Numbered from the stretch's first letter, positions 34,724-46,832 are shown. The stretch: 64,000 bases of DNA from Phaseolus vulgaris (GCF_000499845.2 NC_023755.2:8122752-8186751), one strand, 5' to 3'. The notes: generated by a model from the sequence alone, not told the origin. Translations and numbers: made by a program.

Positions 34724-35918
34724 TGTACCGTCCCGTACCCGGGCGTTGACGAAGTCAAGGTCAAAGTCAACGTAAAGGTCAAAGTCAACGTCAAGCATCG
34801 CCAAGGTAAGGCGTCGCCCGGGTAAGGCGTCGCCTAGCAGGGCATCGCCGAAGATAGGGCGCCGCCCAACTGGGTGTCGCCAAGATGGAATAACACAAGG
34901 GCAAGGTGACCACAGTGCTGCTCCCCGATACCCATGGGTAGGAAAGACCATGGAGGGGTCGACGCCGAGGGAAGACCCCAAACCCTGGGTAACCAGGGAA
35001 TAGTAGCAAAGAGGAGAGAAAGGTGGCTTCAAGGCCATAGTAACAACACCAGTGTAGGGCAGCCTGACTCGTGAAGTACCCCTGCCGCCCCAGAGACGCC
35101 TTTGGGACAGATACGACTCAAGAGGAAGGTCACGCCCAGGGTAGCTGGGTGCAGGGTACAAGAAGAAGGCAGATACGCTCTCAAAGTGAGTGACTAGATG
35201 ATTGGGGGCATGAGTTGGCCCCCAAAAAGTCACCCCTAGCGCAGTAGCACTCCTAGGCAGGAGGACTCACACGTAGAAACGTCCCCAGATGGGCAGAAAC
35301 GCCCCTAGATGGGGTCACGGCGTCGTGAGGCCCTCCACGTGTACGACGGCCATGTCAGAATAGAAACACCCTTTAGTTAGGTGCCAGGTAATTAAAGTCA
35401 TTCAATACAGTTTCCGTTTCGAGCGTTCAGGTACTATAATGGCTCCCAAGCGTTTCAACGTCTTAAATGCGCTACGTTTTCTAATTAGATACGCTGATTG
35501 AGTGCGTTACATTCGTAATTAAAGGCGCTTTAAATGCTTGGGTAGTTTAAATAGCGCTAAGAATGTTGGAAACAGGGTTCGAACTTTTGGCAAATTTACC
35601 AGAACTCTCTAGTTGCTTGCTCGTACCTTGAGGTTACGTACAAGGGACTGGGGAAAGATCTTTGCCTGAGGGAGAAAAACACACACACGATACACAGTTC
35701 TTTTTACCACCTTCAGAGTGCTATACGCGGTGCTCAGAGACGGAGGTGCACAGTTTTGGTGTTTCTTGCTGGCTGACTTGAGCGTCGGAGTGCAAACGGC
35801 CGCTAGGGCGCCTCTTTGTCCTCTTTTTTGCAGGAATCCACAGGTAACCAGTGGGAAGGAGACCCTAGCTGACGGTTGAGGTCGTGCACGAAGACGTCCC
35901 AGTCAACCGGACGGAACA
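34724..35918 (+). repeat. 5' LTR of A2
   Basis: It is 1195 bases, from TGTACCGTCCCG to CGGACGGAACA. Six GTCAA cores lie within 34745-34795. GGCGTCGCC-type motifs at 34800-34880. TATA-like TTTAAATAGC at 35546-35555. Noticeably diverged from the A LTRs, so it is a different subfamily. Confidence 0.92.
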
Positions 35919-35920
35919 TT

Positions 35921-35939
35921 TGGCGCCCACCGTGGGGCC
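35921..35939 (+). other. Primer binding site of A2
   Basis: TGGCGCCCACCGTGGGGCC, two bases after the LTR, identical to that of A. Confidence 0.88.
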
Positions 35940-36017
35940 GATATAAAACATCAGTCCCATCACAAGTTCGAGAAAATCTACCAGGTTACAGTGACGTTGG
36001 AGGAGGTTAGAGTGACA

Positions 36018-37229
36018 ATGGCCCCCACCAGACGAAGTACAGCACGCGCAGCCCCAGCAGAACTATCCATGCAACAGGTCTTGGAGATAACGAGGGGGCT
36101 GCAGCAGGATATGGCGGAGTCGAAACTGGAACAGGAACGCATGCAGGAAGATCTCGATGCCTCGCATGAGCGGAATGAAGAGCTCCACCGCGTAAATAAG
36201 GAGTTGCGCCAGGGCCTGAGAAATGATCGGAGGCGGCATGGACACGACGAGATGGAGAACCATTCCCCACCCAGGGAGTTTTCTACTCCCTTCTCGCAGG
36301 AGATTCTAGATGCAGTGATCCCGAACACGTTTGCAGGGCCTAAGGTGATCTTCACCGGGATGGAGGACCCGGAGACGCACCTTGCTGCATTTCACACACA
36401 GATGGTCCTGGTAGGCGGTTCTGACGCTACCAAATGCAAGCTCTTTATGAGCACCCTGACTGGGATGGCTATGGACTGGTTCATCAGCCTCCCGGACGGT
36501 CATATCACATCTTTCCGCCAATTGTCACGATTGTTCAGGGAACAATACTTAGCAAACAAGGCCCCGCCGCTGGTCTCTTACGATCTGTTTGATGTGAAGC
36601 AATATCAAGGGGAGACCCTGAAGGAGTATATCAATCGCTTCGGGGCCCAGGTCATGAAGGTTGGTACGACAGAGGAGCCTATGATCGTGTACGCATTCGT
36701 GAAAGGCGTATGCCCCGGTCCTTTTGGAGAATCCATCATTCGCAACCGCCCTAGGACTTTCGCTGAGCTACGGCGTAGGGAGGTAGAACATATTGCTTCT
36801 GAAGGGGAGGTGTGTGTGAAGTGCACCAGCGTCGTACCCTCACGCCCGAGGGGACCGGCGCGAGCTCAACCTGTCAGGGTCAATGAGACCACGACGGGAA
36901 GAAAGAAACCAGAGGCGAGACGCCCCTATGAGGCCAGAAAGCCCCAGCCCCGGGGTCCAGCAGGAGGCGATCGCCCGGCCAGGGAAAGAGCGAGATCGGC
37001 GAGGTACAATTTTGTGGTAGAGCTTAAGGACCTGATCGCCGTGCCTAATATAGCCGAGAGGCTGAGGCGACCGGCGAAGACTGACAAGGTGTTAGGGCCT
37101 CGCAAAGACTCTTGGTGCGAGTTCCACGAGGCTTTCGGGCACCACATTGATAACTCCCTGTCGTTGGGTTACCAGCTAGATGAGCTGGTGAGAACTGGGT
37201 TTTTGAAGGATTATGTCGCAGAGCCCGCA
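36018..37229 (+). CDS. gag: gag of A2
   Basis: The ATG at 36018 (MAPTRRSTARAAPAE) has an upstream in-frame GTG only. Coiled coil, Retrotrans_gag core (AAFHTQMVLVGGSD, MAMDWFISLPDGH, FREQYLANKAP), basic linker and CEFHEAFGHHIDNS. The last Cys of the knuckle is Ser here (Cys in A), so zinc binding may be lost. At about 37229 a small deletion relative to A shifts the frame; beyond this the gag frame is meaningless until its stop at 37550. Confidence 0.83.
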
Positions 37230-40200
37230 ACGACCGCCGTCGGCGGAAGAACCAGCACACGAGATGCCTGTGCTTGGCGAGGTCCACACCATTGCTGGAT
37301 GTTTTTCCGGCGGGGGACCCACCGCCTCCCACCGGAAGAAATACGCGAGGGGGGTCAATTCAATCGAAGAGAGACTCTCGGGGGAGCCATGGGAGTCGGA
37401 TCTCGTGTTCACGAGAGGAGACCTCCGAGATGTGGTACCCCACGACAACGACCCCGTTGTCATCTCAGTCGTCACAACCGGAAGGAAGGTGCACAGAGTG
37501 CTTGTCGACCAAGGAAGTTCGGCAGACGTCATGTTCTTGTCGACATTTAATAAGTTACGGTTGTCCCCCGACCTGTTGAGGCCCTACACGGGGTGTCTGT
37601 ATGGGTTTGCGGATAACCAGGTGAAAGTCCGGGGTTACCTGGAGTTGAGGACTACGTTCACGGATGGAGAGGCCTCCCGTACCGAAAGCATCCGGTACCT
37701 GGTCGTGAACGCCAACTCCGCCTACAATATTTTGCTGGGCAGGCTGGCGTTAAACCGTTTGAACACGGTGTCCTCCACACGCCACATGAAGATGAAGCTG
37801 CCGGACCTCAGTGGCAAGGTGATAGTCATTAAGTCAGACCAGGAGGAGGCAGGGAAATGCTATGAGAACAGCCTGAAAACGAAGAGAGGCGTGTTCATGG
37901 TGTATGAACGTCCGCCGAGCGCGGACACGACGATGATTGAGGCGACGCCCGCTGGGTCGACGCCTAATGAGGCCATACCGGCGAGGGCGATGCCCGAAGC
38001 AGATGCACCTATGGAGGAAGGCCCTGACGACGCGGCGACCGCGGAAGAGGCGGCGCCCGTCGAGGATGATAACAGGGAACAGCCCGCGGCTAACGCCGTA
38101 GAAAGGGAGATTGGCGGCAAGACATTCAAGTTAGGAAGTTTGCTGAGCCCAGAAGAACAGGAAGGGGTGGCAGAAGTGATTTCACGCCACCTGGATGCCT
38201 TCGCATGGTCCGCCTCGGATATGCCCGGTATCGACCCCGATTTCCTGTGTCACCACCTCAGCATGGACGCCACGGTCCGCCCCGTGCGCCAGAGAAGGAG
38301 AAAGTTCAATGAGGAACGACAGCAGGTGGTGAAAGACGAAACGCAAAAGCTGTTGAGTGCTGGCCACATCAGGGAGATTCAATACCCTGAGTGGCTGGCC
38401 AATGTCGTCTTCGTGAAAAAGGCGAATGGAAAGTGGAGGATGTGTGTTGACTTCACAGACTTGAATAAGGCGTGCCCAAAGGACTCGTACTCGCTGCCCA
38501 GCATCGACGCCTTGGTAGACAGTGCGTCCAGCAGCAAGGTGCTGAGTTTCCTGGACGCCTTCTAAGGGTACAACCAAATCAAGATGCACCCAAGAGACGA
38601 GAACAAAACTGCATTCATGACTGAGACCTGCAGTTACTGCTATAAGGTGATGCCTTTTGGACTGAAAAACGCGAGCGCCACGTACCAAAGGTTAATGGAC
38701 AAGGTCCTGGCGCCAATGCTCGGGAGGAATGTGTACGCCTATGTAGACGACATGGTGGTGGCGTCGCAGAATAGGGCGCAGCACATGGCGGACCTGGAGG
38801 AGTTGTTCGTCACAATATCCAAGTACCGCCTCAAGTTAAACCCTGAGAAGTGTGTTTTCGGGGTAGAGGCCGGTAAGTTCTTGGGTTTTATGCTCACAGA
38901 GAGGGGGATAGAGGCGAACCCCGACAAATGCGCGGCGATTATCGCCATGCGAAGCCCGACGTCGGTAAAAGAGGTGCAACAGTTGACAGGGCGGATGGCG
39001 GCGCTCTCGAGGTTTGTTTCCGCCGGGGGAGAGAAGGGGCATCCATATTTCCAGTGCCTCATGAGAAACAGTCGCTTTGCATGGACTGATGAATGCGAAG
39101 CGGCTTTCATTAAGCTAAAGGAGTACCTGGCGACGCCGTCGGTCCTCTGCAAACCGGTAACGGGCGTGCCCCTCCGGTTATATTTTACTGTAACGGAGCG
39201 GGCCATCAGTTCTGTGTTAGTCCAGGAGCAGGACCAGAGTCAGAAGCCCATCTATTTTGTAAGCAAGGCATTGCAAGGAGCTGAGACGAGATACCAAGCG
39301 CTAGAGAAGGCAGCGGCTAGCGGTAGTATTTTCTGTCAGGAGGCTCCGTCATTACTTCCACAGCTTCACGGTGGTGGTGATGACAAACCTCCCTATACAG
39401 AAGGTGCTGCAGAAGCCTGATGTGGCGGGAAGAATGGTGCGCTGGGCGGTAAAACTGTCAGAATTCGACATCCAGTATGAGCCTAGAGAATCCATCAAAG
39501 GGGAGGTGTACGCAGATTTTATAGCGGAACTTTCTCCCGGAGGTGAGCAAGAGGTGGAAGTGGGTTCGCAGTGGCTGCTCTCGGTTGATGGCTCCTCCAA
39601 CCAACAAGGGAGCGGTGCGGGAATAGTCTTGGAGGGACCCGACGACATACTGATTGAGCAGGCCCTGCGCTTCGCCTTCAAGGCAAGTAACAATCAGGCA
39701 GAATACGAAGCCCTAATAGCAGGAATGCTCCTGGCCAAGGAGATGGGCGCGCAAAACCTCCTGGTGAAAAGCGACTCCCAGCTGATAACGAGGCAGGTGT
39801 CGGGTGAGTTCCAGGCGAAGGACCCACAGATGGCGGCATACCTGAAATATGTCCAGTTGTTGAAGGGAGCATTCAACGCTCTTGAGCTGATACATGTCCC
39901 AAGGGAGCAGAATGCCAGAGTTGACCTGCTTGCAAAGCTGGCCAGCTCAGGCAAAGGGGGTAGACAGAGGACAGTGATCCAAGAGACTCTCAAAGCTCTG
40001 CGTAGATTCGTGGAAGACAACAGGGTGGATGTCCTCCAGATTTATACAACAGGGGGAAGGTCGAGGAGTCACTGCTCTTTGACCCAAGATACGCAGAGGG
40101 TGCCCCGCATCAGCACGTACGCGGATGTGCCCGAGGGAGAGCAGATGCAGGTATGCGTTTTGACCGAGGGAGACACCTGGATGACGCCCTACAAGCGATA

Positions 40201-41403
40201 CCTGGCAGATGGGGCTCTCCCAATAGAGCCTGAAGAAGGTAAAAAGGTCAAAAGAAACGCCGCAAGATATACCCTGGTAGATGGGGTGTTGTTCAGGCAT
40301 GGTTTCACTCACCCTATCCTAACGTGCGTAAGTGGCGACGAGTGCACCAGGATAATGGCGGAGTTACACGAAGGCATCTGTGGGAGCCACGTAGGGGGAA
40401 GGTCTCTAGCCTCCAAGGTAATACGCGCAGGTTTCTTCTGGCCAACAGTAAAAGAGGACTGCGCACGACACGCCGAGCGGTGCAGGCAGTGCCAAAAGCA
40501 CGCTGACTGGCACAAGGCGCCGCCAGAAGAATTGCGATCCATATACAGCCCGTGGCCTTTCCATACATGGGGAATCGACATCCTGGGCCCGTTCCCACTG
40601 GCAATCAGGCAGATGAAGTATTTGATCGTCGCCATCGAATACTTCACCAAGTGGATAGAGGCAGAGCCCGTAGCACAGATCACTGCGCACAAGGTACAAC
40701 ATTTTGTGTGGAAGAACATTGTGTGCCGCTTTGGCGTACCTAGGCGTTTGATATCTGATAACGGGACCCAGTTTGCCAGTCAGCAGTTGAGAAATCTGTG
40801 CGCTGAGGTAGGAATCAAACAAGTGTTCGCATCGGTTGAACACCCCCAGACCAACGGACAAGTGGAGTCAGCAAACAGAGTCCTGCTGAGGGGGTTAAAG
40901 AGAAGGTTAGAGAAAGCCAAAGGGGCGTGGGCGGAAGAGGTACCAAGGATCGTATGGGCATACCACACCACACCCCAATCCTCTACTATGGAGACGCCTT
41001 TCAGTTTGGTGTACGGGTCGGACGCAATGATTCCGGTAGAAATACATGAAAGCTCACCACGTTTTCAAAACTTTGTGGTGCAGGAATCCAATGAAGAAAG
41101 GCGGGTACACCTGGATCTACTAGATGAGGCCAGAGAAGAAGCCAGAATCAAAGCTGAAACAGTGAAGAGAAGAGTAGAGCGACAATACAACTCTAAGGTA
41201 AAGCCGCGGCAATTTCAGATTGGCGACCTAGTTATGAGGAAGGCTCACCCATACGAGTTGGAGAATAAGCTGTCTCCCAAGTGGACCGGACCCTTCAGAG
41301 TTACTGAGGCTAAGGGCAACGGTTCATACAACCTAGAGACCTTGGAGGGGGTCCCATCCCACGCAGTTGGAATGCAGCCAACTTAAAATTTTATTTCAGT
41401 TGA
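37230..41403 (+). pseudogene. pol: pol of A2: protease, RT, two RNase H domains, integrase
   Basis: Protease VDQGSSADV at 37504-37530. RT with YVDD at 38740-38751. A TAA at 38563-38565 replaces a Ser in the FLDAFSGYNQ box. A +1 shift near 39315 precedes the second RNase H (VDGSSNQQGSG at about 39584-39616). Integrase with HHCC finger, Asp near 40577, DNGTQF near 40758, NGQVES Glu at 40864 and the C-terminal KWTGPFRVTEA. A G-run one base shorter than in the inverted copy shifts the frame a few codons before the original stop. Apart from these four defects it is well preserved. Confidence 0.87.
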
Positions 41404-41461
41404 CTTATGTAAGCAATTATGTAACACTTTAGTTGAAGGGGACGCTCTTTTTCCCTCTCGG

Positions 41462-41856
41462 GGGAAATAAAAGGTAAAACCAGTTTGAGAAAAAGAAGTG
41501 CCTTGGCTTTCCGCCTTTATCTTTCTCCGTTTGAAGTAATGTAAGGCGTCGCCAAGAGAGAAGGCGTCGCCTAGGTAAAGGCGTCGCCAAGAGCGGAGGC
41601 GTCGCCTTGCTGAAGGCCTCGCCAAGAAAGAGGGCGTCGCCAAGGAAGAAGACGTCGCCTGGATGAAGGCAGGCGCCGTTGAGAAGCATGACGAGGGAAA
41701 GGCGCACAATATGCGAAACGTATGCAGAGTAAAGTGACCTTGCAAAAATCAATTATGATATAGAAAAGTTGATGTGACAAGCAATGTTCGATACAATGGG
41801 AGTAGCGCTAATGGGGCAAATATTACAACTCATGCAAATCACAAAAAAGCTGCTTC
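41462..41856 (+). other. 3' UTR of A2 with GGCGTCGCC array
   Basis: Holds about eight GGCGTCGCC-like motifs (41543-41670), matching the 3' UTR of A in reverse orientation to the window. No gene seen. Confidence 0.6.
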
Positions 41857-42138
41857 TTAGTGGCCGTCGGAGTCAACACTGGAGGAAGACGAAGCCCTGA
41901 TCCCAGCCCGCAAAGCTCGAGTAAGTCGTGTCCTCCTCTCTTGATTTATTTTCGAACCTGCACCAAGGGAGATAAATGTGTCAGAGACACCATGAAGCAA
42001 GGCATGCATGGTTAGAAAGCAATAAAGGCCGAAGTTTCTAGGGCAGTGACTCTTACATATGTACTTTTCGAGAGTCCCAGCGTTGAACTCCGGGCTGATC
42101 AGAGTGGCGGAGTCAAAACCTCCCGCCTCAGCAAGAAT
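41857..42138 (-). pseudogene. Antisense gene 2 remnant in A2
   Basis: The minus strand keeps the end of exon 1 (42057-42138), an intron of 99 bases (41958-42056, GTAAG donor, GTGCAG acceptor) and exon 2 (41857-41957, 101 bases, stop at 41857-41859). Lengths match A (98 and 101). The beginning of exon 1 and all upstream sequence are gone, replaced by the inverted pol end at a CGG microhomology. Confidence 0.75.
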
Positions 42139-42335
42139 CCGAGAGGGAAAAAGAGCGTCCCCTTCAACTAAAGTGTTACATAATTGCTTACATAAGTCAA
42201 CTGAAATAAAATTTTAAGTTGGCTGCATTCCAACTGCGTGGGATGGGACCCCCCTCCAAGGTCTCTAGGTTGTATGAACCGTTGCCCTTAGCCTCAGTAA
42301 CTCTGAAGGGTCCGTAATCAGCTGGTCCTGCTCCT

Positions 42336-43221
42336 GGCCATAGTAGCAACACCAGTGTAGGGCAGCCTGACTCGTGAAGTACCCCTGCCGCCCCAGAGAC
42401 GCCTTTGGGACAGATACGGCTCAAGAGGAAGGTCACGCCCAGGGTAGCCGGGTGCAGGGTACGAGAGGAAGGCAGATACGCTCTCAAAGTGAGTGACTAG
42501 ATGATTGGGGGCATGAGTTGGCCCCCAAAAAGTCACCCCTAGCGCAGTAGCACTCCCAGGCAGGAGGACTCACACGTAGAAACGTCCCCAGATGGGCAGA
42601 AACGCCCCCAGATGGGGTCACGGCGTCGTGAGGCCCTCCACGTGTACGACAACCATGTCAGAATAGAAACACCCTTTAGTCAGGTGCCAGGTAATTAAAG
42701 TCATTCAATACAGTTTCCGTTTCGAGCGTTCAGGTACTATAATGGCTCCCAAGTGTTTCAACGTCTTAAATGCGCTACGTTTTCTAATTAGATACGCTAA
42801 TTGAGTGCGTTACATTCGTAATTAAAAGCGCTTTAAATGCTTGGATAGTTTAAATAGCGCTGAGAATGTTGGAAACAGGGTTCGAACTTTTGGCAAATTT
42901 ACTAGAACTCTCTAGTTGCTTGCTCGTACCTTGAGGTTACGTACAAGGGACTGGGGAAAGATCTTTGCCTGAGGGAGAAAAACACACACACGATACACAG
43001 TTCTTTTTACCACCTTCAGAGTGCTATACGCGGTGCTCAGAGACGGAGGTGCACAGTTTTGGTGTTTCTTGCTGGCTGACTTGAGCGTCGGAGTGCAAAC
43101 GGCCGCTAGGGCGCCTTTTTGTCCTCTTTTTTGCAGGAATCCACAGGTAACCAGTGGGAAGGAGACCCTAGCTGACGGTTGAGGTCACGCACGAAGACGT
43201 CCCAGTCAACCGGACGGAACA
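42336..43221 (+). repeat. 3' LTR of A2, lacking its first ~310 bases
   Basis: Aligns with 35033-35918. The W-box cluster and GGCGTCGCC array of U3 are lost; the TATA-like box (42848-42858) and LTR end remain. Confidence 0.88.
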
Positions 43222-43226
43222 AAAGG
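43222..43226 (+). repeat. Right target duplication of A2 (AAAGG)
   Basis: Matches 34719-34723; copia D integrase resumes here. Confidence 0.92.
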
Positions 43227-45762
43227 TAAACAAATAAGATCTTCTTTCAGTTTAAAAGATATTGTTTCTACTAAAAATCCTTTGGATGTACTGCACATGG
43301 ATTTATTTGGACCATCTAGAGTTGCTAGCTTGGCTGGAAATTTGTATGCTTTAGTTGTTGTGGATGATTACTCTAGATTTACATGGACTCTATTTCTTGC
43401 ACATAAACATGATTCTTACACTGCCTTTAAGAAATTAGCAAAGATTCTACAAAATGAAAATGGTTGCTGCATAAAATCAATTCGAAGTGATCATGGGGGA
43501 GAGTTTCAGAATGCTAGATTTAAGAGGTTCTGTGAGAAGCATGGGATAACACATACCTTTTCAGCCCCTAGGACACCCCAACAAAATGGTGTAGTTGAAA
43601 GGAAAAATAGGTCACTAGAGGAACTAGCTAGAACCATGTTAAATGAATCTAAGCTCCCTAAGTATTTTTGGGCAGATGCAGTTTATACTGCAGCTTATGT
43701 GTTAAATAGGACTTTAATAAGACCAATTCTTAAGAAAACCCCATATGAACTGTATAAGGGCAGAAAACCTAGTGTGAGCCACCTTAGGGTATTTGGATGT
43801 AAATGCTTTGTATTGAATAATGGCAAAGAAAATCTTGGTAAGTTTGATGCTAAATCTGATGAAAGTGTGCACATTGGTTATGCTTTGAATGGTCATGCAT
43901 ATAGCGTCTTCAATAAAAGGTTGCTCATAGTAGAAGAATCAATGCATGTTGTTTTTGATGAAACTGATCACAGCTTATCTAAAACTGCTGCTGATGACCT
44001 TGACAGTAATGATTTTAAATCTGTTTTAAATCAGAATGAATCAATTCATTTTGATATTGTTGATACACATGCTATACAAGAATCTACTGCAACTGCAGGT
44101 TTGCCAAAAGAGTGGAAAACCCCAAGAGACTTAATCCTTGATAATGTCACTGGGAACATTGAAAAATGAGTATCAACTAGAAAATCCTTGAACAATTTCT
44201 GTGAAGCAATGACCTTTCTATCTCAAGTTGAACCCAAGAATCTGAACGAAGCTCTCAAGGACAGCAACTGGATTTTAGCTCTGCAAGAGGAATTGAATCA
44301 ATTTGCTCTTAATGAGGTCTGGACTCTTGTTCCTAGAATACCTGAGATGAATATAATTGGGACAAAATGGGTATTTAGAAACAAGATGGAAGAGCATGGA
44401 GTGATCACCAGAAACAAGGCTAGGCTAGTAGCTAAAGGGTACAATCAAGAAGAAGGGATAGACTATGATGAGACCTATGCACCAGTGGCTCGGTTAGAAG
44501 CTGTTAGATTGCTGCTTGCCTTCTCCTGCATCAAAGGGTTCAAGCTGTTTCAAATGGATGTGAATAGTGCCTTTCTAAATGGTTATATTAATGAAGAGGT
44601 ATTTGTTTCACAGCCACCAGGTTTTGAAGACCATCAACATCCAGAATATGTGTTCAAACTCAAAAAGGCTCTCTATGGACTCAAGCAAGCTCCTAGGAAA
44701 TGGTATGAGAGGCTAAGTGATTTTCGCATCTCTCAAGGTTATGACAGAGGCACATCAGATAAGACCTTGTTCATCAAGAAGAAAGGAGATGACACAATTC
44801 TAGTAAAAGTATATGTGGATGACATCATTTTTGGATCAAACAATGGAGAATTGTGTGAAGCTTTCGTGAAAGTCATGAAGAGTGAATTTGAAATGTCAAT
44901 GATGGGTGAGTTGAACTATTTTCTAGGCTTGCAGGTCAAACAACTCAAGGACGGCATTTTCTTAAGTCAAGCTAAGTATTGCAAGGATCTGCTGAAGAAA
45001 TTTGAAATGGACAAGTGTAAACCAATCAGCACACCCTTCTCAACAAGCTGTCATTTGGATCATGATGAAGATGGAATTTCTGTTGATGAAACCAAATACA
45101 GAGGACTCATAGGATCACTGCTGTATCTCACTGCCAGCAGGTCAGATATAATGTTTGCAGTGTGCATGTGTGCAAGGTTTCAATCTGCTCCTAAAGAATC
45201 ACACTACAGTGCTGCCAAAAGGATTTTGAAGTATTTGCAAGGAACTAAGGAAGTTGGCTTGTGGTATCCAGGTAATATTTCATGAAGTTTAACTAGATAT
45301 TCTGATTCAGATTTTGCAGGATGCAAAATTGATAGGAAGAGCACAAGTGGAACCTATCATTTGCTTGGATCAAGCTTGATCTCATGGCAATGCAAAAAGC
45401 AGGCTTGTGTACCTCTCTCCACTGCTGAAGCAGAATACATTGCAGCAGGGAGTTGTTGTGCTCAAACTATATGGCTAAGACAACAATTAAATGATTTTGG
45501 TATCTTACTTAACTATATACCTCTGCTGTGTGATAATACAAGTGCAATCAACTTAACCAAAAATCCTGTCATGCATTAAAGAACCAAACACATTGAAATT
45601 AGGCATCATTTTCTAAGGGAACACATATCTAATGGAACATGTGAGATTAAGTTCATTGGTACTGATTTACAACTTGTTGATCTGTTCACAAAACCATTGG
45701 CTAAAGATAGGTTTAATTTTCTGCTTAATGAATTGGGTATTATAAATGTCAATTGTACCTAG
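43227..45762 (+). pseudogene. pol: Integrase, RT and RNase H of copia D
   Basis: One frame with three stops (44167-44169 TGA, 45283-45285 TGA, 45577-45579 TAA). Integrase: HMDLFGPSR (Asp at 43300), RSDHGGEFQN, NGVVERKNRSLEE, NNGKENLGKFD. RT: MDVNSAFLNGYINEEVFVSQPP and YVDDIIFG (44812-44823). RNase H: YSDSDFAGCKIDRKSTSGT, STAEAEYIAAGS, and the RTKHIEIRHHFLRE block after the last stop. The frame finally ends in TAG TAG TGA (45760-45768). The protein copies the RNA into DNA and integrates it; this copy is inactive. Confidence 0.88.
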
Positions 45763-45768
45763 TAGTGA

Positions 45769-46169
45769 AAAATTAAATCTGTTTATTCGCAATTGAATGT
45801 GTTTATTTTTTGCACTGATATGCATTGATGACTAGGAAAGAGAAATTTTGATCTTTGGCTTCTTGACTGACCTAGTGGGCATTAACCTCTGTACCTTTGA
45901 TGGTTTTGGTCATGGTTATGTAACCGATTTGATGGTTTGGATGCTCAATAAAGGCATGAGTATGTGCATCGTGACCCTAAATATTTGCTGCATATTTTCA
46001 AAGATTCTCTGCACAAATCAAAGCATAAAATCTTCATGCATATCCACTCATAACTACCATATCAACCCATTCATTTCTATATAAATCTGTGTGAATATTT
46101 GCTACCCACATTGGCTATCTTTTTTCTGTTCTCACCATTTGAAACCAAGAAAAGAATTCAGGTTCAACC
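45769..46169 (+). other. Spacer between RNase H and the extra ORF of D
   Basis: AT-rich, about 400 bases, with AAATCTGTTTATT-type motifs like those in the LTR. No gene supported. Confidence 0.5.
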
Positions 46170-46832
46170 ATGGCTTCTTCTTCCAAGAAACAGAAAAATA
46201 AAGGGAAGCAAACCACCTTTCAAGGTGTGCTAGAAGGTTGTTTCGCTGGAAATGAAGAAGGCATTAATGCCTACATTCACGAGACAAGCAGAAAACAGAT
46301 TAACATACCCAAAGTGCTGGATTTCAACTGGCTGAAATCTGAAAAACTGGCAGAAACAAGGGCTGTTTTGCAGCACCAGAAACTGAAAAAGCTGCTGGAA
46401 TTAACGGGTAATGTATATCCTGACTTGGTTAAGGTGTTTTACACTAACCTCACATTGGATGGAAAGAATGTTATCTCTTATGTGAAAGGGACCAAGATGA
46501 AGATCACAAGTGAGGTGTGGAATTCTGTTGCTGGAATAAAATATGCTGGATTAAAAGTAGGAAAGGGAAACACCAATGGAATTCAAGAATTCAACAAGCT
46601 GCAATATTATAAAAGCTGTATGAGGAATCCTATAGAGAGTATAAACAGGTTCCATGCAGGGCACTTGAACCTCACTCCACGCCTAGTTGCCTACATCATA
46701 GCATGGCAACTTATTCCAAGAGGAACACACCATGTTGTTTTACATGAAGAGGATCTAATTCTCCTATATTGCATCATGAACCAGATTAAGGTAAACTGGG
46801 TTTTCATTGTCAATGAACACATGCTCAAATAA
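46170..46832 (+). CDS. Extra ORF of copia D, 'putative plant transposon protein'-like
   Basis: It encodes 220 residues from MASSSKKQKNKGKQ to HMLK. It has a basic head, then VYPDLVKVFYTNLTLDGKNVI, and a C-terminal AYIIAWQLIPRGTHHVVLHEEDLILLYCIM. This resembles the plant transposon protein domain often found in ORFs and fused host proteins (Pfam Transposase_32 in my reading). It sits where SIRE-type elements carry their env-like ORF, but I see no signal peptide or membrane segment. It is not in the pol frame. It is fully open although the rest of D is broken. The G fragment holds a longer C-terminal part of a related gene. Confidence 0.6.
   Translation: MASSSKKQKNKGKQTTFQGVLEGCFAGNEEGINAYIHETSRKQINIPKVLDFNWLKSEKLAETRAVLQHQKLKKLLELTGNVYPDLVKVFYTNLTLDGKNVISYVKGTKMKITSEVWNSVAGIKYAGLKVGKGNTNGIQEFNKLQYYKSCMRNPIESINRFHAGHLNLTPRLVAYIIAWQLIPRGTHHVVLHEEDLILLYCIMNQIKVNWVFIVNEHMLK

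Larger units (their letters stand above)
41287..42314. repeat. Inverted repeat in A2 (175/176-base arms, 677-base spacer)
   Basis: Arm 1 (41287-41461, pol end and start of 3' UTR) recurs in reverse complement at 42139-42314. The arms look identical except for a G-run (5 against 6). A 21-base filler (42315-42335) follows; 16 bases of it match the reverse complement of 39222-39237 in A2 pol. Confidence 0.88.
34724..43221 (+). mobile_element. Element A2: family-A Tat gypsy with a rearranged 3' end
   Basis: It has a 5' LTR, primer site, gag and pol on the plus strand, a remnant of antisense gene 2, an inverted copy of the pol end, and a truncated 3' LTR. AAAGG duplications on both sides show a normal insertion into D. 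Polypurine tract, antisense gene 1 and about 310 bases of the 3' LTR are missing, so it cannot replicate by itself. Confidence 0.9.

Noticed and set aside
45760..45768. TAG TAG TGA at the pol end of D as a stop-readthrough signal to the downstream ORF
   Set aside because: The downstream ORF is about 400 bases away in another frame, so readthrough cannot join them here.
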